A stretch of 64,000 bases of DNA. It comes from Streptomonospora litoralis. GTDB taxonomy: Bacteria > Actinomycetota > Actinomycetes > Streptosporangiales > Streptosporangiaceae. Made by a program: the position numbers and the translations under genes. The notes under the pieces are model-generated. The model worked only from the letters and a program-made list of their open reading frames with translations, did not search any database and was not told the DNA's origin. How positions within the stretch are numbered: the first letter of the stretch is position 1; each line of letters begins with the position of its first letter. The DNA lies in the NCBI RefSeq assembly GCF_004323735.1, contig NZ_CP036455.1, positions 739,101 through 803,100 on the forward strand. Direction: 5' to 3'. Positions 1 to 8,527 of this stretch are shown here, piece after piece.

Positions 1-270
1 CGATCATTGCCCGGTGCGCCCTGACGACTGCATAAGCGCAGGGGAGCACGCTGTCGTGGTTCCCGACTGTAGAGCAGCGCAACAGTGCCACCCCGCTGTA
101 CCAACCATTCGTTTGGAGGAATTTACCTCCAGGCCACCTGTGATTTCGCGTTTAACCGCTTTGGTGCCGAATGGCGGATGAATGGTGGAAACGCCCAGGA
201 AGGAGGATTTTCCGGGGTGGTGCCGCGTGGGCGCGGCTCGGGTTCGCCGGGGCGGCCCTGACTCACCCGT
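1..270. other. Intergenic stretch at left edge
   Basis: No convincing gene lies here; the open frames crossing it are arginine-rich shadows. The stretch is less GC-rich than its surroundings, as expected of promoter DNA. A small perfect inverted repeat, TGGAGG-aattta-CCTCCA, lies at 114-131. The glycosyltransferase gene on the minus strand ends at 271, so this is its 3' flank; any gene served by a promoter here would lie left of the window. Confidence 0.5.
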
Positions 271-1983
271 CTACCAGCCGCCGCGCAGGTCCCGGTACGA
301 CTCGATGTACCGGTGCGCCGCGGCCTCCCAGGTCCGGTGGCGGCCGACGCGCTCGCGGGCGGCCCGGCCGTAATCGGAGCGGGTCTCGGGGTCGGCGGCC
401 AGCTTCTCCAGGCAGTCGGCGAGCTCGCCGGGGCACTCCGGCGGTACGACCTCGCCGGTCGTCCCCGGCTCGACGATCTCCCGCAGCGCGTCCAGATCAC
501 CCGCCACCACCGGAAGTCCTCCGGCCATCGCCTCGACCGGCTTCAGCGGTGTCACCAGCCGGCTCACGCGCTCGTCGCGCCGCGGCACGCAGAAGACGTC
601 CAGGGCGGCGTGGTGGCGGCGGACCTCGTCGGCGGGCACGCGCCCGGGGAAGTGTGCCGCCCCTTCCAGGCCGGCCGCGGCGGCGCGTTCGCGCAGGGCG
701 CCGAGTTCCGGGCCGTCGCCCACGATCAGCGCGTGCGCCGCCACCCCGCGGCGGCGCAGCTCGGCGACGGCGTCGACCAGCGTGTCCAGGCCCTCGTAGC
801 TGTAGCAGCTGGTGGTGGTGCCCACGACGAAGTCGTCGGCGCCGATTCCCAGTTCGCGGCGCAGCCCGCCGCCGTCGGGCAGCGGTTCCAGGAAGGACTC
901 GTCCACCGCGTTGGGCACCACGGTCACCTTGGCGGGATCGACGCCGCGGCCGGTGATCTCGGCGCGCATGGTTTCGCCCAGTGTCACCACGAGGTCGGCC
1001 GCGTGCATGCAGGCGGTCTCGCGGGCGCGCTCGGCCCGGTAGTACGCGTCCTCGGTGCTGCGCGAGGGGTCCCGCGAAAGCCACGACTCCTCGAGGAATC
1101 CGCGCACCTCGTAGACGACCGGTGCGCCCAGGCGGCGGCCCAGTTCTAAGGCGAGTTCGGCGTTGCCGTGGTTGCTGGCGGCGTGCAGCACGTCCGGGCG
1201 CAGCCGCTCGGCCAGTGGCAGCGCCAGGCGCAGCCCCGCCCGCAGCTCCGCGGCGTGGTCGGCGGGCGCCAGCCAGGGCAGCAGCCGGTGGTAGCGGATG
1301 CCGTCGACCTCCACGTTGCTCCGGGTGTCGAAGACCCCTTTGCTCAGCGGATAGCCCGCGCGGGTCGCCACGTGCGGCTCCAGGCCCGCTGCGCGCTGTC
1401 CCAGGGCGATGCGGTGGGTCCGCTGGGTGTAGCCGGCGTTGGTGTGCGGCAGTGCGTTGGTGACCAGATGTAGGATCCGCAGGCCGGTATCGGTCGATTC
1501 CTGATCGTTCATCGTGTCGTGGTGTAGCGTTCGCCCCCTCGGCGCTACCGTGAGGGGGTGCCACTGGCCCGGGGGGTCTTCACGGACCGCGCGGCCTGTC
1601 GTCAGTGCCAGCCGATGCGCCAGTCCGGCGCGGATCCGGCCCTCGGGCAGTCTCGCGATCAGTTCCTCGGCCGGCCCGGGCTGCTCGACCGCCAGCGCGA
1701 ACGCCGCGAACCGGGCGACACGACGGTTGGAGGCTCCATGGGCGGCGCCGCGCACGGTGTCGAGCGCCTCCGCCCGGCGGCCCGCGTCCCACAGGGCGTA
1801 GGCGCGGGCGAGGGCGCCGGTGCGGCCGAGCGCCGAACGCGCGCCCTGGCGTGCCGGTCCCGGCAGCAGCCGCAGGCCGAGCAGCGGCAGCCGAGCGGGT
1901 TCGGTCCTCAGGTGCCGGCAGGTCAGGGTCGCGGTGAAGGTGGCCGCTTTCACGAAGTTGCGCACGGTGGGGTATCCAACCAC
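271..1983 (-). CDS. Family 4 glycosyltransferase with helical N-terminal extension
   Basis: Probable cytosolic GT-B glycosyltransferase of 570 residues, acting on an envelope glycan intermediate. Residues ~1-157 form a helix-rich lead-in with a TPR-like stretch (ALARAYALWDAGRRAEAL near 57-74). The GT4 part starts near residue 166 (LRILHLVTNALPHTNAGYTQ), and the family's C-terminal acidic motif is seen at ~479 (PLKPVEAMAGGLPVVAG). The GTG start at 1983 was chosen because the lead-in looks coding and GGTGGA sits upstream; an ATG at 1512 would leave only the GT domain. A longer frame runs to 2301 but would overlap wecB. The gene diverges from wecB across a 70-base gap. Family is clear; donor and acceptor are not. 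Confidence 0.85.
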   Translation of the reverse strand: MVGYPTVRNFVKAATFTATLTCRHLRTEPARLPLLGLRLLPGPARQGARSALGRTGALARAYALWDAGRRAEALDTVRGAAHGASNRRVARFAAFALAVEQPGPAEELIARLPEGRIRAGLAHRLALTTGRAVREDPPGQWHPLTVAPRGRTLHHDTMNDQESTDTGLRILHLVTNALPHTNAGYTQRTHRIALGQRAAGLEPHVATRAGYPLSKGVFDTRSNVEVDGIRYHRLLPWLAPADHAAELRAGLRLALPLAERLRPDVLHAASNHGNAELALELGRRLGAPVVYEVRGFLEESWLSRDPSRSTEDAYYRAERARETACMHAADLVVTLGETMRAEITGRGVDPAKVTVVPNAVDESFLEPLPDGGGLRRELGIGADDFVVGTTTSCYSYEGLDTLVDAVAELRRRGVAAHALIVGDGPELGALRERAAAAGLEGAAHFPGRVPADEVRRHHAALDVFCVPRRDERVSRLVTPLKPVEAMAGGLPVVAGDLDALREIVEPGTTGEVVPPECPGELADCLEKLAADPETRSDYGRAARERVGRHRTWEAAAHRYIESYRDLRGGW

Positions 1984-2011
1984 GTCTGAGTGATCCACCG
2001 GTGACGGTCGG

Positions 2012-2053
2012 GCGTCCAACAGGCGCGGCCCGGAGGATCGAAACGAAGGGAAC
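2012..2053 (+). repeat. Leader repeat, copy A (before wecB)
   Basis: The ~42 bases before the wecB ATG closely match the bases before the GTG of the gene at 5267. The core CCCGGAGGATCG-AAACGAAGGGA differs at two positions from the other copy. It includes the likely ribosome binding site (GAAGGGA) and an upstream GGAGG. A shared promoter-proximal or translational control element is inferred. Confidence 0.7.
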
Positions 2054-3310
2054 ATGATGTCATCAGCACCGGCCCCCCGTTCGAACACCGGCGGAGCCGC
2101 CGATGCCGATGGAGCAGCGACCGGCCGCCTGGAGGGCGCGGGGCCTGACGAGCGCGCCGAGACGGTTTCCCCCGCGTACGGCGCCGCTGCGGGCTCCGGC
2201 GAGGTCGTGCACATCGTCGGCGCGCGGCCCAACTTCGTCAAGGCGGCACCGGTGGTGGCGGCGCTGGACGCCCGCGGGGTGCGCCAGTCCGTCGTGCACA
2301 CCGGCCAGCACTACGACGACCGCATGTCGGCGGTCTTCTTCCGTGAACTGGGGCTCCCCCGCCCCGACGTCGACCTCGGCGTCGGATCCGGTTCGCACGC
2401 CGAGCAGACCGCCGCGCTGATGACCGGCCTGGAGCAAGAGTTCATCGCGCGTTCACCGGAACTCGTCGTCGTATACGGCGACGTGAACTCCACGCTCGCC
2501 GCCGGCGTCGTCGCCGCGAAGCTGCACACCCCCGTCGCCCACGTCGAGGCCGGCCTGCGCTCGTTCGACTGGTCGATGCCCGAGGAGGTCAACCGCCGAC
2601 TCACCGACCAGCTCTCCGATCTGTGCTTCGCCACCAGTCCCGAGGCGGTCGGCCACCTCGCCGCCGAAGGCGTCGCCGTCGACCGGGTGCACCTGGTCGG
2701 CAACCCGATGATCGACACCCTGCTGGGCAACCTCGACCGCTTCGACACCGCGGCCCTGCGCGAGCGCCTGGATCTGCCCGACAGCTACGTCGCCGCCACG
2801 CTGCACCGCCCCGCCAACGTCGACGACCCCGAGGTGGTCGCCCGCCTGGTGGCGCGTCTGCACGAGGTCGCCGACCAGATCGACGTCGTAATGCCGGTGC
2901 ACCCCCGCGGGCGCGCCGCGCTGACGGCCGCGGGCCTGGCCGAGCACCCGCGTATGCACCTGCTGGAGCCCCTCGGCTACATCGACTTCGTGACCCTGGT
3001 GCGCGCCTCGGCCGCCGTGGTCACCGACTCCGGCGGTGTGCAGGAGGAGACCACCATTCTGCGCGTCCCCTGCCTCACCCTCCGCCCCAACACCGAACGG
3101 CCGATCACCATCACCCACGGCAGCAACAGGCTCGTCGTCGACTCCGAGCTCCCCGGACTGGTCTCCAAGATCCTGGCGGGGGAGAGCTTCGGCGCCGGGG
3201 CGATCGCCGACGTCCCCCCGCTGTGGGACGGCCACGCGGGCGAGCGCATCGCCGCCGTCCTGGCCGACTGGCTGAGCGGCGCACCGGCGGGCGCGAACCG
3301 CGGTGCCTGA
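2054..3310 (+). CDS. wecB: UDP-N-acetylglucosamine 2-epimerase (non-hydrolysing)
   Basis: Interconverts UDP-GlcNAc and UDP-ManNAc in the cytosol, supplying ManNAc-type sugars for envelope polymers. The catalytic body begins near residue 51 (HIVGARPNFVKAAPVV), followed by HTGQHYDDRMS, VYGDVNSTLAAG, HVEAGLRSFDWSMPEEVNRR and TLHRPANVDD, which hold the acidic and His residues expected of WecB. VTDSGGVQEE and LRPNTERP close the nucleotide-binding side. At 418 residues it has ~45-50 residues of extra, low-complexity N-terminus compared with the usual ~370. The ATG at 2054 follows GAAGGGA. It is first in a same-strand run of three glycan genes and carries a leader repeated before the gene at 5267. 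Confidence 0.95.
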   Translation: MMSSAPAPRSNTGGAADADGAATGRLEGAGPDERAETVSPAYGAAAGSGEVVHIVGARPNFVKAAPVVAALDARGVRQSVVHTGQHYDDRMSAVFFRELGLPRPDVDLGVGSGSHAEQTAALMTGLEQEFIARSPELVVVYGDVNSTLAAGVVAAKLHTPVAHVEAGLRSFDWSMPEEVNRRLTDQLSDLCFATSPEAVGHLAAEGVAVDRVHLVGNPMIDTLLGNLDRFDTAALRERLDLPDSYVAATLHRPANVDDPEVVARLVARLHEVADQIDVVMPVHPRGRAALTAAGLAEHPRMHLLEPLGYIDFVTLVRASAAVVTDSGGVQEETTILRVPCLTLRPNTERPITITHGSNRLVVDSELPGLVSKILAGESFGAGAIADVPPLWDGHAGERIAAVLADWLSGAPAGANRGA

Positions 3311-3357
3311 GCGCATGCCCCACCGGATCCCTCAACCTCGCAAGGCAGGAAGTACCC

Positions 3358-5124
3358 GTGAAACGGCGTGATCTGAGCCACACCGAACAACTGCGGCAGG
3401 CCCTTTCCGAGCGGGAGGCACAGCTCCAGGAGGCCAAGGCCCGGCTGGCGGCGCTCGAAGGCTCCACATCGCTGCAAGTCGGCCGCGCCCTCACCGCCGC
3501 GGCCAAGCGGCCCGCACGCGGCCTCGTCCGGCTGCCGCGCGACCTCTTCCGCCTCTGGCGCCGGGCCGGCCGCACCCAGCCGCGCACCGGCCGGGGCGCC
3601 AAGACCGAGCCGGTGCGCTCCTTCGACGCCGAGCGCCAGGAGGCGCGGCTGCTCTCCGGCGGCGTGGGCGTGCGCGACAGTCGGCTGGTCGTGGCGGGCG
3701 TCCTCGCAGCCGAGGTGCGGGCGGCGCTGGAGCCCTATGTGCGTGTGGTGCCCCTGCGGCCCCAGGACGCGCAGGCGGCCTTCGAGTCCGTCGACGTCGA
3801 CCTCGTGTGCGTCTCGGCGTCGGCCACCGCACCCGGCTCACTGTGGGCCCACGCGGGCGACCCGGCCGTCTCCGACCGCACCCGGGTGCTCAGCTGGGTG
3901 GTGGAGACCGCCGAGGCACGCGGCGTTCCGACCATCCTCATCGAGGACGCCCCCGCGCCGCCCGGACTCGCCGCGCTCGGCTTCGACCACGTCCACCGCG
4001 GCGACGCCGGCGTCCCCCTGCACCGGTTCAACCCCGTCGCCGCCGAACCCGAGCGCTCCGGCGAACCCGCCCACGTGCCTTCACCGGCGCCGGGCGGCGT
4101 GGTGGTCGACCGGCTGGTCGAGCGGCTCGCCGCGGACGGTCTCCGCCGGCTCCCCGAGGACTGGGAGCAGCTGCCCGATCGCCTGCGCTCGGCATCGGGG
4201 GTCGTCGTCGACGATTCCGCGCTCGCCGACCGCGCCCTGGTGTGCGGTGCGCGCGCCCTGCTGCTGGGCGACCTCAAGCGCGCCGAGACCGACGGGCCCG
4301 GTGCCTCGGCGGTGCGCACCGTCGCCACCGACGCGGCGGCGCTGCGCTCGGGCGCCGCTGCCGACGAACTGGCCCGGATGCGCGAAGTCGGCCCGCTCAC
4401 CTCCGAGGAGTTGCGCCTGGTGCTGCGTTCGGTCTTCCTGACCGACGCCACGCCGGTCCGCCTGGCCGAGATCTTCGCCCGCGTCGGCTTCGCGCCCGGA
4501 TCGGGCAGCCCGTCGCTGCCGCTCAAGGGGCGCGAGACCGCGATCCTGGCGCTGCCCGGCGACGACGCCGCCAGCCTGGCGCTCGCCGGCGACGTCCTCG
4601 GCCAGTCCCACGCGCCCGCCGAGGTCGTGGTGCCCGAGGGCGTGGCCCACCTGGCCGGGGTCGAGCGGCTGCGTTCGCACGGCATCCCGCTGCGCACCGC
4701 CGCGGTCGCCGTGCCGGAGCAGGACGCCCGGCCCGACGACTGGGCCCGGCTCGCCCGGGCCGCCACGGCGCCGTGGACCGCACTGTGGCGCGGACCGCGC
4801 GGCGACGACTACCTGGCCGACCTGCTGTGTGCCGCCGAGTGCTCCGGCGCCGACGCTGTCGGGCCCGCGGTGCCCGCGTGGCGGTCGGCGGAGTCGTTCG
4901 GAGCCGAGCCCGCCGACGCGGTCGACGACGCGGCGGCCGAGCAGGAGTATGTTTTCGTCAGTGCGATCGTGCCCGAGCTGGCCCGCCGGGAACTCGTCGG
5001 CCGCGCGCTGCAGCCGGGCATCTGGAACAGGCACGGAGCGCGGCTGCTGGCCCTCGGGCCGCTGCGCGGCGCCGGCGAGTCGCGATCCTCCGACCGTGCG
5101 CGCACCACGCCCAACACCGGCTGA
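3358..5124 (+). CDS. Orphan glycan-cluster protein: coiled coil plus degenerate GT-A-like region
   Basis: I do not recognise a characterised family for this 588-residue protein. Residues ~5-45 are a charged coiled coil (SEREAQLQEAKARLAALE), followed by SLQVGRALTAAAKRP and a basic segment, an arrangement often seen at the start of envelope glycosyltransferases. The middle has a Rossmann-like domain with VPTILIEDAPAPPGLAALGF and a HRGDAGVPLHRFNP motif. Around residues 395-505 there is a pattern like a family 2 glycosyltransferase (ILALPGDDAASLALAGDVLG then QSHAPAEVVV), but no clear DxD metal site. The GTG at 3358 follows AGGCAGGAAG. It sits between wecB and a two-module transferase. An inactive or atypical transferase or scaffold is inferred. 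Confidence 0.75.
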   Translation: MKRRDLSHTEQLRQALSEREAQLQEAKARLAALEGSTSLQVGRALTAAAKRPARGLVRLPRDLFRLWRRAGRTQPRTGRGAKTEPVRSFDAERQEARLLSGGVGVRDSRLVVAGVLAAEVRAALEPYVRVVPLRPQDAQAAFESVDVDLVCVSASATAPGSLWAHAGDPAVSDRTRVLSWVVETAEARGVPTILIEDAPAPPGLAALGFDHVHRGDAGVPLHRFNPVAAEPERSGEPAHVPSPAPGGVVVDRLVERLAADGLRRLPEDWEQLPDRLRSASGVVVDDSALADRALVCGARALLLGDLKRAETDGPGASAVRTVATDAAALRSGAAADELARMREVGPLTSEELRLVLRSVFLTDATPVRLAEIFARVGFAPGSGSPSLPLKGRETAILALPGDDAASLALAGDVLGQSHAPAEVVVPEGVAHLAGVERLRSHGIPLRTAAVAVPEQDARPDDWARLARAATAPWTALWRGPRGDDYLADLLCAAECSGADAVGPAVPAWRSAESFGAEPADAVDDAAAEQEYVFVSAIVPELARRELVGRALQPGIWNRHGARLLALGPLRGAGESRSSDRARTTPNTG

Positions 5125-5220
5125 TGCCGCATCGAACCGCTAAGCAACAACGCCGTCAAGCGCAATCCGAACAGGTCGGCCGCCGACCGGACTCCGGGTG
5201 GGCCGCGCACATACGGGACG

Positions 5221-5266
5221 GCGTCCACTCGGGCGCGACCCGGAGGATCGGAATGAAGGGAAGCAC
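5221..5266 (+). repeat. Leader repeat, copy B (before the two-module glycosyltransferase)
   Basis: Second copy of the leader found at 2012-2053. Alignment from GCGTCCA to AAGGGA needs one single-base gap and shows only a few substitutions; this copy ends AAGCAC before the GTG at 5267. Two non-homologous proteins sharing a 5' leader suggests common control or a duplicated upstream segment. Confidence 0.7.
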
Positions 5267-7567
5267 GTGACCAACCATCCTCGCGAACGCGAGCGAGCGA
5301 GCGGAGTCGGCGACGCCGGAGGCCCCCAGGCCGACCGCACCGGCGGCGCGGCGAGCGAGCGGCCGAGGAGGCTGCGCGCGCTCGTCTACGGCGACGTCGA
5401 CATGAACATCATCGACGGTTCGGCCGTCTGGGCCCAGTCCATGACCCAGGGACTGGCCGCGGCCGGGTGCGAGGCCACTCTGCTGCTCAAGGCGCCCGTG
5501 ACGACCGACCGGCTGGTGGCGCCGCTGACCTCTGCGGCCGGGGTGACGGTGCGCCGCCCGCACGAGGAGCGCCTGGTTCCGGAAGCGGGCCAGCGCGGCC
5601 TCACGCCCGAGCAGGCCGTCGAGCTGATGGTCCGGCTCGACACCGAGGAGCGCTTCGACGTCGTCGTCGTCCGCGGGCGGCGGCTGGCGATCGCCGCCGC
5701 GCAGGACGAGCAGCTCGCGGGGCGGCTGTGGACCTACCTCACCGACGTCCCTCAGACGGTGGCGGAGATGAACGCGACCGCGGTCTCGGAGATCTCCGAC
5801 ATCGCCGTGGCGTCGCGGCTCCTGCTCTGCCAGACCGAGGAGCTGCGCGGCTTCCTGGAGACCTCGGTGCCGGCGGCCTGCGGCAAAAGCGTCCTTTTCC
5901 CGCCCGTCGTGATCACCCCGGACGACGCGACGGGCGCAGGCACCCCGCAGGAGCCGCTGAAGCTCGTCTACACCGGCAAGTTCGCGCCGCGGTGGAACAC
6001 CCTGGAGATGACCGAACTGCCGGCCGCCCTGGCCGAGCGCGGGGTACCCGCCGAGCTGCACATGATCGGCGACAAGGTGCACCGCGACTCCCCGGAGTGG
6101 GCGCGCAGCATGAGCAAGGCCCTGGAGAACACCGAGGGCCTCGTCTGGCACGGCGGCAAGCCCCGGGCCGAGGCGCTGCAGCTGTCAGCCGGCTGCCACG
6201 TCGGCCTGTCCTGGCGCGCGCCCGAGATGGACGCCAGCCTGGAGCTGTCCACCAAGGTGCTGGAGCTGGGGGCGCTGGGGCTGCCCGTCGTGGTCAACCG
6301 GACCCCCATGCACGAGCGGCTGCTCGGCGCCGACTACCCGCTCTACGCGGGTGAGGACGTCGGCTCGGTCGCCGACACCCTGACACTGGCCGCCGACCCG
6401 GAGATCTACCGCGAAGCCGCCGAGCGCTGCCGCGCCGCAGCCGACGGCTTCAGCCTGGAGCGGGCGGCCGAGCGCCTCAAGGGCTATCTGGAACTCGCCT
6501 GCCCGTCGGCGCCCACCGGCACCGATCCCCAGCGGCCGCTGAAGGTGGTCATCGCGGGCCACGATCTCAAGTTCTTCACCCGGCTGGCGGATTACCTCAC
6601 CTCGCTGCCCGGCCTCGACGTGCGCCTGGACGAGTGGGAGGCGCTGCGCAACCACGACCAGTACCGCAGCAGGGAGCTGGCGGCCTGGGCCGACGTCGTC
6701 ATCTGCGAGTGGTGCGGTCCCAACGCCCTGTTCTACGCCGAGCACAAGCGGCCCGACCAGCGGCTGGTCGTGCGCCTGCACCGCTTTGAGCTCTACGCGG
6801 AGTGGCCGCGCAAGCTCGACATCGACAAGGTCGACGCGGTGGTGTGCGTCAGCCCCTACTACGCCTCGCTGACCCGCGAACTCGCCGGCTGGCCGACGGA
6901 CAAGGTCGTCGTACTGCCCAACTGGGTCGACGTCGACCAGCTCGACCGGCCCAAGCTGCCGGGGGCGCAGTACACCCTCGGCATGGTCGGCATCGCCCCC
7001 TCCCGCAAGCGGCTGGACCGCGGCATCGAGGTCCTGGGCGAGCTGCGCCGGCGCGACCCCCGGTACACGCTGGCGGTCAAGACGAAGCAGCCATGGGACT
7101 ACTGGTGGGTGTGGAACCGGCCCGAGGAGCGCGAGTACTACGAGCGCACCTACCGCACCGTGCAGCGCGACCCGCTGCTGGCCGAGGGCGTGGTGTTCGA
7201 TCCCTTCGGCCCGGATGTGGCCACCTGGCTGCGCCGGGTCGGGTTCATGCTCTCCACCAGCGACGACGAGAGCTTCCACCTCGCTCCGGCCGAGTGCGCG
7301 GCCTCGGGCGGCGTCCCCGCCGTGCTGACCTGGCCGGGAGCCGACACCATCTACTCCGCCCGGTGGTTGCACGACACCCCGGCGGAGATGGCCGAGGGCA
7401 TCCACGCCATCGTCTCCGAGGGCCGCTTCGACGCCGCCCGCAGCGCCGCGAAGGCGGAGATCACGGAGAACTACTCGCTGCGCCGCGTGTGCGACATGTG
7501 GACCGACCTGATCGTGCACGGCAAGGTCCCCGAACCGAACGACCCCGCCGGGGTCGTCACGGCCTGA
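5267..7567 (+). CDS. Two-module GT-B glycosyltransferase
   Basis: A 766-residue protein with two GT-B-like halves, probably adding sugars to an envelope glycan in the cytosol. The first half starts near residue 35 (RALVYGDVDMNIIDGSAVWA) and has a nucleotide-sugar-side segment with KLVYTGKFAPRWNTLEM and STKVLELGALGLPVV. The second half starts near residue 423 (LKVVIAGHDLKFFTRLADYL) and includes VVVLPNWVDVDQLD, LGMVGIAPSRKRLDRG and LSTSDDESFHLAPAECAASG, the usual GT4 carboxylate region. The GTG at 5267 was preferred to an in-frame ATG at 5198 because it follows GAAGGGA and the shared leader. Two activities, or one active and one binding half, are both possible. Confidence 0.85.
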   Translation: MTNHPRERERASGVGDAGGPQADRTGGAASERPRRLRALVYGDVDMNIIDGSAVWAQSMTQGLAAAGCEATLLLKAPVTTDRLVAPLTSAAGVTVRRPHEERLVPEAGQRGLTPEQAVELMVRLDTEERFDVVVVRGRRLAIAAAQDEQLAGRLWTYLTDVPQTVAEMNATAVSEISDIAVASRLLLCQTEELRGFLETSVPAACGKSVLFPPVVITPDDATGAGTPQEPLKLVYTGKFAPRWNTLEMTELPAALAERGVPAELHMIGDKVHRDSPEWARSMSKALENTEGLVWHGGKPRAEALQLSAGCHVGLSWRAPEMDASLELSTKVLELGALGLPVVVNRTPMHERLLGADYPLYAGEDVGSVADTLTLAADPEIYREAAERCRAAADGFSLERAAERLKGYLELACPSAPTGTDPQRPLKVVIAGHDLKFFTRLADYLTSLPGLDVRLDEWEALRNHDQYRSRELAAWADVVICEWCGPNALFYAEHKRPDQRLVVRLHRFELYAEWPRKLDIDKVDAVVCVSPYYASLTRELAGWPTDKVVVLPNWVDVDQLDRPKLPGAQYTLGMVGIAPSRKRLDRGIEVLGELRRRDPRYTLAVKTKQPWDYWWVWNRPEEREYYERTYRTVQRDPLLAEGVVFDPFGPDVATWLRRVGFMLSTSDDESFHLAPAECAASGGVPAVLTWPGADTIYSARWLHDTPAEMAEGIHAIVSEGRFDAARSAAKAEITENYSLRRVCDMWTDLIVHGKVPEPNDPAGVVTA

Positions 7568-7615
7568 GCGCCCGCGGGTCCGACCGGGCCCGCCGCTCCG
7601 CGCCCCACTGCACCG

Positions 7616-7649
7616 ACCGGCCCGCCGCGGACACCCGCGGCGGGCCGGT
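7616..7649 (+). terminator. Strong hairpin downstream of glycosyltransferase gene
   Basis: A 15-bp perfect stem, ACCGGCCCGCCGCGG with loop ACAC and its complement, starts 48 bases after the stop at 7567. There is no T run, as is common for actinobacterial terminators. Confidence 0.7.
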
Positions 7650-7730
7650 GGCATGAGCGGGCGGCGACGGGTGTGGAGGGTGAGGGGTGGAGGTCGGCGC
7701 AGGGTCGGGGCCGCGGTTGTCGGGTCGGGC

Positions 7731-7821
7731 GCGGCTTGGCCCGTCTATCGCGAACTTATGGTCGCAGGTAAGCGTATTCCGCGGCCATAAGTTCGCGATA
7801 CATCGCCGGATGGGCCGGCAT
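7731..7821. repeat. Palindromic mosaic repeat, copy 1
   Basis: A 91-base block differing at one base from 41187-41277. Its centre is a perfect inverted repeat, TATCGCGAACTTATGG (7746-7761) and its complement (7785-7800), around a 23-base loop. In RNA the stem could extend inward through a G-U pair. It is preceded by a GC-rich block also found before copy 3. Confidence 0.85.
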
Positions 7822-8145
7822 AGGGGACATACCGGCGCCCGCACGACCCGAAGGTGCGCCGGATCGGGGCCGGGGGGCGACGACACGTCGCTCGTGGTGT
7901 CCGGGCGCGGCCGACGACTGCCCCACCGTCCGATGGGGTGGGCTTTTGGGGGCCTATCCCCGTTTTGCGGGCGGCCTCGGCGGGCGCGGCGGCGACGAGG
8001 TGCACGAAAAGTCGACGCCGGGGGCGCTTCTCGCGCCATTCGGCGTACCTCGTGCGCCACCGCCGCCGCGGCGCGGCTGCGGGCCCACCGGGGAATCGGG
8101 CATTGGTGGACGAAACACCCCGTGTTGTTCCGTATCGCGGAATCA

Positions 8146-8335
8146 CGGTGCGCGGGTGGCACCTCGGGGCGACACCGAGGCGGATAGCGCCGCACGTACG
8201 TGCATCCCGTGGCCCGAACCGGCCGCATGACCGCCGCCGGGAGCCCCGCATCAGGCCGCGCCGACAACCGAGCGGCGACCCCCGGGCTCGACCACCCGCA
8301 GCCAGGGGCCGGTTGACCGTCGTCGCGACCACCGC
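8146..8335. repeat. Block D repeat, copy 1
   Basis: About 190 bases that align with 25002-25195. A 30-base identical run lies at 8225-8254 (and 25082-25111), and a CCTCGG...CCGAGG stem is kept in both copies although its loop differs. In both loci block D lies downstream of the palindromic repeat. Confidence 0.8.
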
Positions 8336-8451
8336 GGGCTGGGCCATCCGCCGCCGTCGCCGCCGCTTTTCCTTCAGGCAGCCTGATACCCGCCAGGCTT
8401 CAAGACCGCTCGGCAGACCGGGGGCGCCGCACCCCCGAGAGGCGCCGACCC

Positions 8452-8511
8452 CCGGTTGCCACCGGAACCGCACCCCGGTGGCCACCGGCACCGAGTACCG
8501 GTGGCCACCGG
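8452..8511. repeat. Three palindromes at a 23-bp period
   Basis: CCGGTTGCCACCGG (8452-8465), CCGGTGGCCACCGG (8475-8488) and CCGGTGGCCACCGG (8498-8511) start exactly 23 bases apart with unrelated 9-base spacers. The last unit ends 16 bases from the stop of the LCP gene (minus strand). The arrangement would put all sites on one face of the helix, as for a cooperatively bound operator; a compound terminator is the alternative. Confidence 0.75.
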
Positions 8512-8527
8512 GGGCACTATCGTCGTC

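Larger units (their letters stand above)
7568..8527. other. Gene-free region R1 carrying repeats
   Basis: No credible gene is seen in 960 bases between two genes that end facing each other. Long open frames here are arginine- and proline-rich and lack recognisable domains. The region contains a terminator hairpin (7616-7649), palindromic repeat copy 1 (7731-7821), a weak hairpin with a CTTTT run (7922-7947), block D copy 1 (8146-8335) and a three-unit palindrome array (8452-8511). Blocks here recur at 24391-25720 and 40985-41381. Confidence 0.75.

Noticed and set aside
1984-2301. N-terminal extension of the minus-strand glycosyltransferase to 2301
   Set aside because: It would overlap the start of wecB on the other strand and the extra residues are low complexity.
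2623-3357. N-terminal extension of the protein starting at 3358, open back to 2623
   Set aside because: The extension overlaps wecB in another frame, is almost pure Arg/Pro/Gly/Ala, and the GTG at 3358 has a good ribosome binding site.
7745-8491. Long minus-strand open frame in R1 (~248 codons) with peptides echoed in R2
   Set aside because: Very rich in Arg, Pro and Gly with no domain; the echo comes from repeated DNA, and frame is not kept between copies.
8452-8511. CRISPR-like array
   Set aside because: Repeats are 14 bp with 9-base spacers and only three units; no cas genes are present.
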